Shown here one piece after another: positions 35,695 to 44,942 of a DNA stretch of 64,000 nt; the first letter of the stretch is position 1; every line of letters begins with the position of its first letter. Below the pieces are notes generated by a model that made no database searches, was not told where the DNA came from, and was given only the letters and a program-made list of their open reading frames with translations. The stretch spans positions 1-64,000 of the forward strand of contig NZ_LZHZ01000001.1 of NCBI RefSeq assembly GCF_001667505.1, given 5' to 3'. Both the position numbers and the translations under genes were made by a program. Source of the DNA: Mycobacterium sp. ACS1612. Its GTDB lineage: Bacteria; Actinomycetota; Actinomycetes; Mycobacteriales; Mycobacteriaceae.

Positions 35695-37194
35695 CTACGG
35701 ACGTGGCGACGCCAGTAGGTCGCGCGCCCGCAACGCCAGCCAGAACTCCGCGATGGCCGCCGTCTCGGAGATCGAGCGGCCGGTGATCTGCTCGATCCGC
35801 TGGACGCGGTACACCACGGTCTGCCGATGGACGTTCAGCGCCGCGGCCGTCTGCACCCACGATCTGTCGCACCGCAAAAATGTGTCCAACGTCTTGACCA
35901 TCTCGGCAGAGTGCCGCGCGTCATAACCGATCAGCGGGCCGAGCACCCGGTCGACGACCACTTGCGCCTCATCGGTGTCTCGCAGCACGGAGAACATCGT
36001 GGCGTCGGCGAACCGCGCAATACGGTCGGGCGCGGTCTCGGCGACGCGCGCGGCCCATGTCGCCTCCCGCACCGCTGTCGGGGCGCGGCCCGGTCTGGCC
36101 AGTGGCTCGCTGATCCCCACCGTGGCCGAAGCGCCGAGTCGCTGGCGCAGCGCGGCCAACGACTGATCGGTGACGGGCATGAGCGCATACAGCAGGTCGC
36201 CGCGCCGCAGCAGCAGATGCGGCACTGATCGTCGACCGAGGTTGAGGTGCAGCTGCCGCTCACCGGCGGGCAACACACCGCCCGCGGCCACGATCGAGCA
36301 CTCCGACGCCCTGAGCCCGCGCTCCGCCAGTTCCCGGTCGGCCTCCCGCGCGGCCATCCGCCCGTCGCACAGTTGCGCCATCACCTCGGCGCCGATGCGT
36401 CGTTCGTGCTCGAGTCGCACGTTCTGTTGCGCGAGCAGCACCGCCACCGCCGATGCGAGGTGCTGCAGGTGAACGAGATCGATTGCGGGACCGTGGAAGT
36501 CGTAGGTGACGAGCACGGTCGGCTCCTCGTCGGGTACTTCCACCACGAGCGCCCGGATGCCTTCGGCGGCGACGTGCAGAACGCCGGGCACCGCGCCTCG
36601 CCGTTCTGCGATCTCGTCGATGACGGCGCGACGCAACTCCGCGGGTACCGGTTTGGAGCCGTCGAGGGCCACCTCTCCGGTGGCCGCGTCGAGCACCGCC
36701 AGTCGGCAGGACAGGTCACGACCCAACTGGCTGAACACGTTTGACCGCGTGGTCTGGGTCACCGACTGCCGGATGACGTTGTAGACGCGTTCGGTGGTGA
36801 CGACCCGTCCGCTGTCGGCGTCAGCGTCGGCCACCGCGCGCCCGATGGCGCCGAAGCCGATCGAGTACGGCACCACCATCACGGGGAAGCGCAACTGGTC
36901 GGCCAGCGCGATCGCCGCCGGGGTGAGTTCGGGCGTGGCCGCATCCAACCCGATCACCAGGCCGCACATCCCCTTCTCCGCCAGGCCTCTGATCAACGCG
37001 GTCTGGCCGCGGGCCGACTCGGGCAGCGTCTGTCCGTTCTTCATCAGCAACTCGCCGCCGGCAAGGTATGACCAGGGCTCCTCGAGGTCGGAGGTCTGCG
37101 CCCATGCGACCGGTCGGTCCAGACCATCGGCCCCGGCGCGCACCCGGACGCGCAGATGCGGGGTGTCGACCAGATCCGCAACGCGATAGACCAT
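35695..37194 (-). CDS. PucR-family transcriptional regulator
   Basis: About 499-residue regulator. N-terminal PucR sensory region (YRVADLVDTPHLRVRVRAG, AWAQTSDLEEPWSYLAGGELLM, the purine-catabolism-type domain), a GGDEF-like/CdaR middle, and C-terminal helix-turn-helix with TLDTFLRCDRSWVQTAAALNVHRQTVVYRV. Members activate nitrogen-compound catabolism. It is divergent from the permease-SDR-SDR-ureohydrolase-deacetylase cluster, which it most likely controls through the repeat at 37342-37374. ATG 37194 preferred over GTG 37203 from ribosome-site spacing. guaA follows 29 bp downstream. Confidence 0.9.
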   Translation of the reverse strand: MVYRVADLVDTPHLRVRVRAGADGLDRPVAWAQTSDLEEPWSYLAGGELLMKNGQTLPESARGQTALIRGLAEKGMCGLVIGLDAATPELTPAAIALADQLRFPVMVVPYSIGFGAIGRAVADADADSGRVVTTERVYNVIRQSVTQTTRSNVFSQLGRDLSCRLAVLDAATGEVALDGSKPVPAELRRAVIDEIAERRGAVPGVLHVAAEGIRALVVEVPDEEPTVLVTYDFHGPAIDLVHLQHLASAVAVLLAQQNVRLEHERRIGAEVMAQLCDGRMAAREADRELAERGLRASECSIVAAGGVLPAGERQLHLNLGRRSVPHLLLRRGDLLYALMPVTDQSLAALRQRLGASATVGISEPLARPGRAPTAVREATWAARVAETAPDRIARFADATMFSVLRDTDEAQVVVDRVLGPLIGYDARHSAEMVKTLDTFLRCDRSWVQTAAALNVHRQTVVYRVQRIEQITGRSISETAAIAEFWLALRARDLLASPRP

Positions 37195-37341
37195 CGGTCT
37201 CACCGCCTTCCGGGAAGTTCACGCCGCCGCAATGTGCGGTTACGTGGCTGTTGCGACACGGTTCGCCACCGAAACCGCCTGTTCAGGTCGTATGCGTGAC
37301 GGCTGATGGGACCAGAACGTCCGCGCTTCACCGCTCAACGT

Positions 37342-37374
37342 TAGACCATCATCTAATTGTCGGCACTTGGTCTA
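37342..37374. promoter_or_regulatory. inverted repeat in the PucR/permease intergenic region
   Basis: TAGACCA (37342-37348) and TGGTCTA (37368-37374) form a perfect 7-bp inverted repeat with centres 26 bp apart. A nested TTAGA-N6-TCTAA lies at 37341-37356. It sits between divergent starts (37194 and 37450), the expected place for a PucR operator. Confidence 0.6.
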
Positions 37375-37449
37375 TACGAAAGACTACTTCTGTTCGGGCG
37401 GCGACAAGCTCACAGTGATGCCTCGATACCACTGACCACGGGAGGCGCC

Positions 37450-38904
37450 ATGGCCCAGCCGCTGGACACCCAACCGGCTTCGAACGACAGTCCGCCGCAG
37501 CTGCTGCGCGGCTTCAGCTTCCGATCGGCCCTGTCGCTTGCCTTCGCCGACGTGTCACCGATCGCCGCGGTCTACGCGATCTTCACGCTCGGGTTGTTCG
37601 CCGCAGGGCCGAAGTTCTTCTGGGCCTTCCCGGTAGTGCTGATCGGTCAATTGCTGGTTGCGGCGGTGTTCGGCGAGCTGGCCTCCCGATGGCCGTATGC
37701 GGGCAGCGTCTACCAGTGGTCCCGCCACGTCCGCGGCACCAGTTGGGGCTGGGCCGCCGCATGGGCGTACATGTGGGGATTGACGTTGGCGCTCGGCACG
37801 CTGTCGTATGCCGCCAGCGGGTTCCTGTTGCAGATCTTCGGGGTCGTGCAGCCCGGCCGGCTGCAGATCGCCGTCGTCGCCATCTGCATCATCGCGGTCG
37901 GCACGTTGATCAACATGATAGGCCGCAAGGGTCTGAAAGTCGTTGTCGCGATCAGCATTACGTGCGAGATCGTCGGCTCGCTGGGCCTCGGCACGATCCT
38001 GCTGCTGTTCTATCGGGAAAACCCGTTCTCCGTGCTGTTCTCCAGCGCAGGCATTCCCGGTGCCGACGCCTGGACGTCGGGACCGATGCTGCTCGCGATC
38101 GCCTACGTCGGCTGGTCCTTTCTCGGGTTCGAGGCTGCAGGCTCGATCGCCGAGGAGGTCGATCAACCGGAACGTAATGTGCCGAAGGCGATCATCTTGG
38201 GGCTGCTGTTGGTAGGTCTGGTGGTGATGTTCTCCAGCGCGGCGCTGATCCTGTCCATCCCCAATCTCACGTCGGTCGTGCAGGCGCAGTCCGGTGACGT
38301 GGTGGCCGACACCCTGACTGCGCATCTCGGCGCAGGCATCACCAAACCACTGCTCGCGATGTTCGTGATCGGCTTCGTGTCAAGCTTTCTCGCGGTGCAG
38401 GCCGCGGTGTCGCGCTGCATCTGGGGCGCCGCGCGCGATCGCGGCCTTCCTGGTTCGAAGATTCTCGGCGGGCTGGCGGGCCCCGAACGGTTGCCCGTCT
38501 ACGCCATCGCACTGACCGGAATCGTCGCCGTGGTGTTCGTTCTGATCGCGGGTACGGAGTTCTACAACGTGTTGGTGAACTTCAACATCATCGGCTTCTA
38601 CATCGCGTTCGGCGTTCCGGTGATCGGTGCCGCGATCGCGCGACTGACCGGCAAGTGGCGGCCGGGTCCGTTCAACCTCGGCCGGTGGGGCGCGCCGGTG
38701 ACGTATCTGGCCGCGTTGTGGATCATCTTCGAGACCGTCAACGTCGCCTGGCCGCGTACCCAACCGGACCAGCCGTGGTACATCAACTGGGCCAGCGTGC
38801 TGACGACAGCGGCGCTCGCGGTGATCGGACTGGGCATCTTCCTGACGGTGCGCAAGCGCATGGAGGATCCGATCGCCCATCGACTGGGCGCCGACGCTTC
38901 GTGA
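37450..38904 (+). CDS. APC-family amino acid/polyamine permease
   Basis: 484-residue permease with about twelve hydrophobic segments. The N-terminal FSFRSALSLAFADVSPIAAVY and GELASRWPYAGSVYQWSRHV are typical of the amino acid-polyamine-organocation superfamily, APC branch for basic amines, GABA and choline-like substrates. GGAGG stands 4 nt before ATG 37450. It opens a five-gene cluster with GTGA/ATGA overlaps ending in a ureohydrolase and deacetylase, so it probably imports that pathway's nitrogenous substrate. Confidence 0.88.
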   Translation: MAQPLDTQPASNDSPPQLLRGFSFRSALSLAFADVSPIAAVYAIFTLGLFAAGPKFFWAFPVVLIGQLLVAAVFGELASRWPYAGSVYQWSRHVRGTSWGWAAAWAYMWGLTLALGTLSYAASGFLLQIFGVVQPGRLQIAVVAICIIAVGTLINMIGRKGLKVVVAISITCEIVGSLGLGTILLLFYRENPFSVLFSSAGIPGADAWTSGPMLLAIAYVGWSFLGFEAAGSIAEEVDQPERNVPKAIILGLLLVGLVVMFSSAALILSIPNLTSVVQAQSGDVVADTLTAHLGAGITKPLLAMFVIGFVSSFLAVQAAVSRCIWGAARDRGLPGSKILGGLAGPERLPVYAIALTGIVAVVFVLIAGTEFYNVLVNFNIIGFYIAFGVPVIGAAIARLTGKWRPGPFNLGRWGAPVTYLAALWIIFETVNVAWPRTQPDQPWYINWASVLTTAALAVIGLGIFLTVRKRMEDPIAHRLGADAS

Positions 38905-39572
38905 CTCGCACCGCCATCGTCACCGGGGCGGCTTCCGGCATAGGGGCCGCCGTCACCGCAGCGCTGACGAAGGACGGCTACACCGTTGCCGGTCTCGACA
39001 TCGATTCGGCCGCAACGTATGTCGTCGACATATCCGACGCGGCCGCAGTGGCGCGCGTTGTCGACGAGATCGGTCCGGTCGACGCCGTCGTGTCCGCGGC
39101 AGGCCACTACGAGATGATCCCGATCGCGGACATCACCGGCCAGCAGTTGCGCCGCATGCTGCGTGTGCACCTCGGCGGGCTGCGCAACGTCACCCGCAGC
39201 GTGCTGCCATCGATGCTCGGCCGCGGCCGCGGCTCGATCGTCGCGATCGCGTCGGAGTTGGCGATCGGCGGCGGCGACGGTGACGCGCACTACGCGGCGG
39301 CCAAGGGTGCGATCATCGGATTGGTGCGTAGCCTCGCGGCCGAGGTCGCGGGTCGCGGTGTCCGGGTCAACGCAGTCGCACCGGGCCCCACCGACACCCC
39401 GCTGTTGGGCGCCGACTCGCCTTGGCGCGCACCGGATTACCTGGCCACGATTCCCAACCGGCGACTGACAAGACCCGACGAGATCGCCGAAGTCGTGCGA
39501 TTCTTGCTGACTGACGACGCCGACTTCTTCGTCGGCGAAGTCCTCTCGCCCAACGGCGGGGCGGTGATCTGA
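38901..39572 (+). CDS. short-chain dehydrogenase (first of pair)
   Basis: 223-residue classical SDR. AIVTGAASGIGAAVTAAL nucleotide loop near residue 5, HYAAAKGAIIGLVRSLA active site near 130, NAVAPGPTDTPLLG. It is short because the region after strand 2 is compact. GTG 38901 overlaps the permease stop (GTGA), so it is translated with the permease. Probable NAD(P)-dependent oxidation of an alcohol or amino-alcohol intermediate; substrate unknown. Related to, but clearly different from, the next gene. Confidence 0.85.
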   Translation: MTRTAIVTGAASGIGAAVTAALTKDGYTVAGLDIDSAATYVVDISDAAAVARVVDEIGPVDAVVSAAGHYEMIPIADITGQQLRRMLRVHLGGLRNVTRSVLPSMLGRGRGSIVAIASELAIGGGDGDAHYAAAKGAIIGLVRSLAAEVAGRGVRVNAVAPGPTDTPLLGADSPWRAPDYLATIPNRRLTRPDEIAEVVRFLLTDDADFFVGEVLSPNGGAVI

Positions 39573-39574
39573 CG

Positions 39575-40339
39575 ATGGCGGGCCCACAGCAAGGACGCAT
39601 CGCGCTGGTCACCGGCGCCACCCAGGGGATCGGCGCGGCGATCGCGCGCAGACTGTCGCGCGACGGCGCCACCGTCGGGGTCAACGGCCTCACACACGAT
39701 GAGCGGATGAGCGCCGTACTTGCCGAAACCAGAGGTTTCCCAGCAGTCGGCGACATTTCCGACCCCGACGCGGTCAAGCGCCTCGTCGATGCCGCCGAAA
39801 CCACTCACGGACCGATCGACATACTGGTGTGCAATGCCGCCTACATGGCCATGGCGCCGTTCGTCGAGCACGACGACGAGGACTGGTGGAAGGTCATCGA
39901 CACGAACCTCGCCGGCACGGTCTACCTGATTCAGGCGGTGCTGGCCGGCATGCGCCGGATTGGCGGCGGCAACATCGTGATCATCACTTCCGAATGGGGT
40001 GTCACCGGGTGGCCGGAAGCCAGCGCCTATTCTGCCTCGAAGGCGGGACTGATCGCGTTGACGAAAACCCTTGGGCGAGAACTGGCTCCCGCGAGCATCA
40101 CCGTCAACGCTGTCGCGCCGGGGGTGATCGACACCCCGCAACTACAGGTTGACGCCGACAACGCGAAAGTGAGTTTGGCCGAGATGCACGAGGAATACAG
40201 CCGCGGCATACCGATCGGAAGGATCGGAAGGCCTGAGGAAATCGCCTCTGCAGTAGCGCTGCTGGCGCGCAAAGACCTTGGCGCGTTTGTGGGCCAGACG
40301 ATTCAGGTGAACGGCGGGACGACGAGGAGTCGAGTATGA
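39575..40339 (+). CDS. short-chain dehydrogenase (second of pair)
   Basis: 254-residue classical SDR. RIALVTGATQGIGAAIARRL near residue 10, CNAAYMAMAP in place of the usual NNAG, SAYSASKAGLIALTKTLG active site near 150, and VNGGTT at the C-terminus. Starts 2 bp after the previous stop, and its own stop overlaps the ureohydrolase ATG. Two consecutive SDRs suggest two oxidation steps or a heteromeric pair. Confidence 0.86.
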   Translation: MAGPQQGRIALVTGATQGIGAAIARRLSRDGATVGVNGLTHDERMSAVLAETRGFPAVGDISDPDAVKRLVDAAETTHGPIDILVCNAAYMAMAPFVEHDDEDWWKVIDTNLAGTVYLIQAVLAGMRRIGGGNIVIITSEWGVTGWPEASAYSASKAGLIALTKTLGRELAPASITVNAVAPGVIDTPQLQVDADNAKVSLAEMHEEYSRGIPIGRIGRPEEIASAVALLARKDLGAFVGQTIQVNGGTTRSRV

Positions 40340-41283
40340 GTGAACCGATCGGGCCGGTCGACGGCCGTGTGGTACCCCGGTACGCGGGCCTGACAACCTT
40401 CGGGCGGCTGCCTCGAATCGAGGACGTCGAGAGCTATGACGTTGCCGTCGTGGGGATCCCGTTCGACACCGGGGTCAGCTACCGGCCCGGCGCACGCTTC
40501 GGGCCGTCCCATATCCGGCAGTGTTCCCGGGTGTTGCGGCCGTACAACCCGGCGTTGGACGTGTCCCCGTTCGCCAGCCAGCAAGTGGTCGACGCCGGCG
40601 ATATCGCCTGCACTCCGTACGACATTGCGACCGCGGTGCGCCAGATCGAAGAACATGCGTCGGCGCTCATCGACAGCGGTGCCAGGATCGTCAGCCTGGG
40701 CGGCGACCACACCATCGCTTACCCGCTGCTGCGCGCCCACCACCGCCGCTACGGGCCGGTGGCGTTGGTGCACTTCGACGCCCACCTCGACACCTGGGAC
40801 ACGTATTTCGACGCGCCGCTGACGCACGGCACGCCGTTCCGGCGCGCCGCGGAGGAAGGCCTGTTCGTCGCGGGCCACAGCGCGCACGTCGGTATCCGGG
40901 GGGCGTTGTACACCCCCGACGACCTCGACGACGACGCGGAACTGGGGTTCACCATCGTGCACTGCTCGGCGTTCCAGAAACGCACCGTCGACGACGTGGT
41001 CGAGCAGTTGCGGGAGACCATCGGTGACCATCCCCTGTACGTGTCGATCGACATCGACGTGCTCGACCCGGCGCACGCACCTGCCACCGGCACCCCCGAG
41101 ATCGGCGGGCTGTCCAGTCGTGAATTGCTGGGCCTGGTACGTGGTTTCGAGGGGCTCAACCTGGTCGGTGCGGAGATCGTCGAGGTCGCGCCCGCCTATG
41201 ACCACGCCGAGATCACCGGCATCGCCGCGGCGTACCTGGCTTACGAGTTCGTGTCGCTGCTGGCGCAGAAATCCAGCCGATGA
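40336..41283 (+). CDS. agmatinase/guanidino-acid ureohydrolase
   Basis: 315-residue arginase/agmatinase-family binuclear metal enzyme. All metal ligands are visible: GGDHT near residue 122, HFDAHLDTWD near 143, and SIDIDVLDPAHAPATGTPEIGGL near 235. It hydrolyses a guanidino group to urea plus amine. Family members include agmatinase, guanidinobutyrase, guanidinopropionase and Ni-dependent guanidine hydrolase; substrate cannot be chosen from motifs. ATGA overlap at both ends places it in the middle of the PucR-controlled cluster. Confidence 0.9.
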   Translation: MSEPIGPVDGRVVPRYAGLTTFGRLPRIEDVESYDVAVVGIPFDTGVSYRPGARFGPSHIRQCSRVLRPYNPALDVSPFASQQVVDAGDIACTPYDIATAVRQIEEHASALIDSGARIVSLGGDHTIAYPLLRAHHRRYGPVALVHFDAHLDTWDTYFDAPLTHGTPFRRAAEEGLFVAGHSAHVGIRGALYTPDDLDDDAELGFTIVHCSAFQKRTVDDVVEQLRETIGDHPLYVSIDIDVLDPAHAPATGTPEIGGLSSRELLGLVRGFEGLNLVGAEIVEVAPAYDHAEITGIAAAYLAYEFVSLLAQKSSR

Positions 41284-42152
41284 GCGTTCCGGCGGCGCCG
41301 ATCGCGTGGCCCAACGGTGCGCGCTGTGCGGTGTCGTTCAGCTTCGACGTCGACGCTGAATCGGCCATGCTCGGTGTGTCCACCACACATGCCAGCCGGA
41401 TGTCGGCGATCAGTCACCAGGCGTACGGGCCGCTCACCGGTGTGCCGCGGCTGCTCGACATCCTCGCCAGAAACAGCGTCACGTCAACCTTTTTCGTGCC
41501 GGGCTACACCGCTGTGCGCTACCCGGAGGTGATCAAGTCGATCGTCGGGGCCGGCCATGAGGTCGCCCACCACGGTTATCTGCACGAAGCGATGTTCGGG
41601 ATGACGGAGGAGCAAGAGGCGGCGATTCTGGACCGCGGCCTCGAGGCGCTCGACACCGTCGCAGGTGTGCGGCCCACCGGTTACCGCGCCCCGATGTGGG
41701 AGCTGAACTGGCACTCACCGAAGTTGCTGCGGGACAGGGGATTTACCTACGACAGCAGCTTGATGGACACCGACCACCCGTATGAGCTCGCCGTCGACGG
41801 CGGTGGCCCGTTGGTCGAGATCCCGATTCAGTGGGCGTTGGACGACTGGGAACAGTATTGCTATGTGCCGGACTTCTCCGGATCGGGTTTGATCGAGAGT
41901 CCGGTCAAGGCCGTCGAGATGTGGAAGCTGGAGTTCGACGCGGTACGGGAGGCCGGCGCGTGCTTCGTGCTGACGAATCATCCGTTCCTGTCCGGCCGCC
42001 CGTCGCGGGCCAAGGCGCTGGAGGGCTTGATCTCCTACGTGTGTTCCCACGACGACGTGTGGGTGGCCAGCCTGGACCAAATCGCCTCGCATGTGCGCAG
42101 TCTCGACCTGACCCCGCGCAGTGTCGACAAGCCTGACGAACGGGACTTCTAG
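41280..42152 (+). CDS. polysaccharide deacetylase-family (NodB/PuuE-like) hydrolase
   Basis: 290-residue NodB-homology enzyme. SFDVDAES near residue 20 supplies the first Asp pair, EVAHHGYLHE near 95 supplies the H-x3-H metal site, and GYRAPMWELN and NHPFLSGRPSR resemble the PuuE/PgdA cytosolic branch rather than cell-wall deacetylases. There is no signal peptide. With a permease, SDRs and ureohydrolase it more likely cleaves a small cyclic or acyl amide (allantoin-like or formamide) than a glycan. ATGA overlap with the ureohydrolase gene. Confidence 0.83.
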   Translation: MSVPAAPIAWPNGARCAVSFSFDVDAESAMLGVSTTHASRMSAISHQAYGPLTGVPRLLDILARNSVTSTFFVPGYTAVRYPEVIKSIVGAGHEVAHHGYLHEAMFGMTEEQEAAILDRGLEALDTVAGVRPTGYRAPMWELNWHSPKLLRDRGFTYDSSLMDTDHPYELAVDGGGPLVEIPIQWALDDWEQYCYVPDFSGSGLIESPVKAVEMWKLEFDAVREAGACFVLTNHPFLSGRPSRAKALEGLISYVCSHDDVWVASLDQIASHVRSLDLTPRSVDKPDERDF

Positions 42153-42181
42153 CACCGACCCGAGATGGCATTCTTAGCGGC

Positions 42182-42835
42182 GTGAACGTGGACGCGATTC
42201 TGCAGACGGTCCCGCCGATTGCCATCTATCTGCTCGTCGGCGCCGTCATAGGCATCGAGAGCCTCGGCATCCCGCTGCCGGGAGAGATCGTGCTCGTCAG
42301 CGCCGCGCTGCTGGCGTCGCGCCACACGCTGGACATCAGCCCGGTCGCGGTGGGCGCGGCGGCCACGATCGGCGCGGTCGTCGGGGACACCATCGGCTAC
42401 TCGATCGGCCACCGCTACGGCATGTCGCTGTTCGAACGGCTGGGCAACCGCTTCCCCAACCATTTCGGCCCCGGCCACGTCGCCCTCGCCAAACAGCTGT
42501 TCCACCGGTGGGGTGTGTGGGCGGTGTTCTTCGGGCGGTTCATCGCCCTGTTGCGCATCCTGGCAGGCCCGCTGGCGGGCGCCTTGAAGATGCGCTATCC
42601 GCGGTTCTTGGCCGCCAACGCCACCGGCGCGCTGTGCTGGGCCGGAGGCACCACCGCGGTGGTGTACTACCTGGGCCTGGCCGCCGAGAAGTGGCTGTCG
42701 CGGTTCTCCTGGATCGCCCTGGTGATCGCGGTGCTCGTCGGCATCGGCATGACGCTGCTGCTACGCGAGCGCACCGCCAAAGCGATCGCCCATCTGGAGG
42801 ACAAACACGACTGGGAGTCGCTGAGGCGGCACTAG
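42182..42835 (+). CDS. DedA-family membrane protein
   Basis: 217-residue integral membrane protein. [10 protein letters not shown] near residue 25 (conserved acidic entrance), SIGHRYG, and [18 protein letters not shown] near 115 (conserved arginines) define the DedA/VTT family, thought to flip undecaprenyl phosphate or phospholipids and needed for envelope homeostasis. About five hydrophobic segments. GTG start at 42182. Not coupled to the preceding gene (29 bp gap) and convergent with phoU, sharing 4 bp at the stops. Confidence 0.9.
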   Translation: MNVDAILQTVPPIAIYLLVGAVIGIESLGIPLPGEIVLVSAALLASRHTLDISPVAVGAAATIGAVVGDTIGYSIGHRYGMSLFERLGNRFPNHFGPGHVALAKQLFHRWGVWAVFFGRFIALLRILAGPLAGALKMRYPRFLAANATGALCWAGGTTAVVYYLGLAAEKWLSRFSWIALVIAVLVGIGMTLLLRERTAKAIAHLEDKHDWESLRRH

Positions 42836-43491
42836 GCCATCTTCTTGTGGTCCGGCAGGCCGCCGGTCGCCTCGAAGACCACCCGCTTACCGATCTCCAC
42901 CGCGTGGTCGGCGAACCGTTCGTAGTACCTGCCGAGCAGCGCGACGTCGACAGCGGAGCAGACCCCGTCCTGCCAGTTGCGATCGATCAACAGGGTGAAC
43001 AGGTGCCGGTGCGCGGCGTCCACCGCATCGTCGTCCGCACGCAGGCTGGCGGCAACGGCTGGATCCCGCGACTGCAGCACCTCTTTGGCTGTGCGCGCCA
43101 AATTGACTGCCCGCGAGCCCATCTCGGCGAAACTCCCCCGCACCTCGTCGGGTAGCGCGCATTCCGGATGACGCAGCCGGGAGATGCCCGCGACGTGCAC
43201 CGCCAGCGCACCCATCCGCTCGGTGTCCGCGCCGACGTGGATGGCGGTCAGGATGCTTCTCAAGTCGCCGGCGACCGGTTGCTGCAACGCGAGCAGTTTG
43301 AGCGCGGACGCCTCGGTCTGCCTGCTGAGCGCGACGATGTGTTCATGGTCGGCCATCACCTGCTCGGCGACCGACAGGTCAGCGCCGAGCAACGCCTGCG
43401 TCGCGCGCTCCATCGCGTCGGCAGCCAGCCCGCACATGTCGGCGACGCGGCTACACAGTGCGGACAGCTCCTCGTAGTACATGGTCCGCAT
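42832..43491 (-). CDS. PhoU-like phosphate signalling regulator
   Basis: 219-residue PhoU protein (PhoY1/PhoY2 type in M. tuberculosis). Two helical-bundle repeats each carry the metal-binding E/D-x3-D motif: [15 protein letters not shown] near residue 88 and [16 protein letters not shown] near 190. It connects Pst phosphate transport with SenX3-RegX3 repression and influences drug tolerance. No pst genes are adjacent, as is usual for mycobacterial phoY genes. Start MRTMYY at 43491 matches the family N-terminus. Confidence 0.9.
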   Translation of the reverse strand: MRTMYYEELSALCSRVADMCGLAADAMERATQALLGADLSVAEQVMADHEHIVALSRQTEASALKLLALQQPVAGDLRSILTAIHVGADTERMGALAVHVAGISRLRHPECALPDEVRGSFAEMGSRAVNLARTAKEVLQSRDPAVAASLRADDDAVDAAHRHLFTLLIDRNWQDGVCSAVDVALLGRYYERFADHAVEIGKRVVFEATGGLPDHKKMA

Positions 43492-43551
43492 GGCATCACC
43501 TCCGCCCCTGACTGGCGTCGCTGAGGTACCCCGCCGGCCCGGACTGCAAAC

Positions 43552-44364
43552 TCACGACACGGCGATTTTTGCAATCTCCTCGGCGATTGACCGCGCATGC
43601 GTGACATACAGGCCATGGCCCGCGCCGGGCAGTTCGAGCAGCGCCGCCTCGGGCAGCAACGCGGCGGTCTTGCGGCCGGTGATCTTGATCGGCGCGGAGG
43701 CGTCGGCGTCGCCGTGGATGACCAACGTGGGCATGTCGAAGGCGGACAACTCGGTGCGGAAATCGGTCTCGGCGCCCATTCTCAGCGTGTCGACCAACGT
43801 TCTGACCGGGGTGTCGTTGATCTGCCTGGTGGTCCAGTCGGTCATCCCCGCCGACACGCGGGGATTCACCCCGAAATAAGAGGGCGCGTTGTCCGCACAC
43901 CAGTGCGGCACGTCGCGGCCGAGCAGGTCCAGCGACGCCTCGAGGTAGGAGTTGTCGACGCCGCCGGGGTTGTCGGCGGTCTGCACCAGCAGCGGCAGGA
44001 TCGGTGCGAGGAACACCGCACCCGAGACCCGGCCGCCGCCGTAACGCGTGACGTACCGCACGATTTCGCTGCAGCCCATCGAATGTCCCACCAGCGTCAC
44101 ATCTTTGAGGTCGAGATACTCGATGACTTGCGCGAGATCGTCGGCGAGCAGGTCCATGCTCCAACCGCCGCCATGCCGGTCGGATCGGCCGTGCCCGCGC
44201 CGGTCAAAGGTGACGCAGCGGTGCCCCTTGTCCAGCAGAGCGGCGACGACATAGGTCCACTGGTCAGAGTTCAGCGCCCAGGAGTGGGCGAAGACGACGC
44301 AAGGTCCGTCCCCCTGATCGGTGTAGAAGAGCTCAACGCGGTCGGCGGTCAGCATTCTCGGCAT
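43552..44364 (-). CDS. alpha/beta hydrolase, non-haem haloperoxidase/arylesterase-like
   Basis: 270-residue hydrolase. GHSMGCSEIVRY carries the nucleophilic serine near residue 96, FDRRGHGRSDR is the typical strand-4 loop, IHGDADASAP the acid, and GAGHGLYVTH the histidine. The TF(H/D)RRGHGRSDRHGGG region is characteristic of cofactor-free haloperoxidases and arylesterases. Cytosolic. Start ATG 44364, alternative 44355. No operon partner. Confidence 0.82.
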   Translation of the reverse strand: MPRMLTADRVELFYTDQGDGPCVVFAHSWALNSDQWTYVVAALLDKGHRCVTFDRRGHGRSDRHGGGWSMDLLADDLAQVIEYLDLKDVTLVGHSMGCSEIVRYVTRYGGGRVSGAVFLAPILPLLVQTADNPGGVDNSYLEASLDLLGRDVPHWCADNAPSYFGVNPRVSAGMTDWTTRQINDTPVRTLVDTLRMGAETDFRTELSAFDMPTLVIHGDADASAPIKITGRKTAALLPEAALLELPGAGHGLYVTHARSIAEEIAKIAVS

Positions 44365-44421
44365 GTCTGAAATGCTGACCGCCCGACCGGCGTCGTGTCG
44401 ATTACCTCGTAGGTAGCGACA

Positions 44422-44835
44422 TCAGTGCTGCCGCGATCCGAGCTGGTCGCGATTGTCGTTGCGGCCGTCCTGCTCGCGCGGCTGCCACGTCGGAGTGGCT
44501 GTCACCGTTTGGGTTTGGGTGGCCACCGAGGTTTGCACCGTCGTCTGCACGTCCGTCTCCGTGTTAGTCACGATGCTGGGCGCCACGGTCTCCGTCTCCG
44601 TCTGCACGGGCGCCGCTCCCCCACCACCGCCACCGCTGTTCGACGAGCCACCGGACTGCTCGTGCTTGTCGTGGTGGCTGGTCGAGGAGGTCGTGGTCGT
44701 CGTCGTCGAGGTCGTCGATGTGGGCGCGGGCGTCCCGTGGGAACTACACGCAACCGACAGCATGCCGACCGCGACGGCGGCGACACCGACGGAAAAGGAT
44801 GCCCGCTTACGGACGTGGGCAGTGGTCAACGACAA
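44422..44835 (-). CDS. small Thr/Ser-rich lipoprotein
   Basis: 137-residue predicted lipoprotein: basic start, hydrophobic core, lipobox LSVACSS with lipidated Cys near residue 30. The mature chain is dominated by Thr/Ser runs, a His-rich patch (HHDKHEQ) and Thr/Val/Gln repeats (TETET, TQTQTVTATP), so it is disordered and probably O-glycosylated. TTG start at 44835 (second TTG 44829) after an AGGAAAGCGAG region. No function can be assigned. Confidence 0.6.
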   Translation of the reverse strand: MSLTTAHVRKRASFSVGVAAVAVGMLSVACSSHGTPAPTSTTSTTTTTTSSTSHHDKHEQSGGSSNSGGGGGGAAPVQTETETVAPSIVTNTETDVQTTVQTSVATQTQTVTATPTWQPREQDGRNDNRDQLGSRQH

Positions 44836-44942
44836 CGGAATCTCGCTTTCCTCGCAAACTCACGACAAGACAGCGAGATTCATACCTGTGCGCAGGTGAG
44901 CGCCACCAGAATCACTGGTGCGGTTTTACGTATAGCTTGCTG

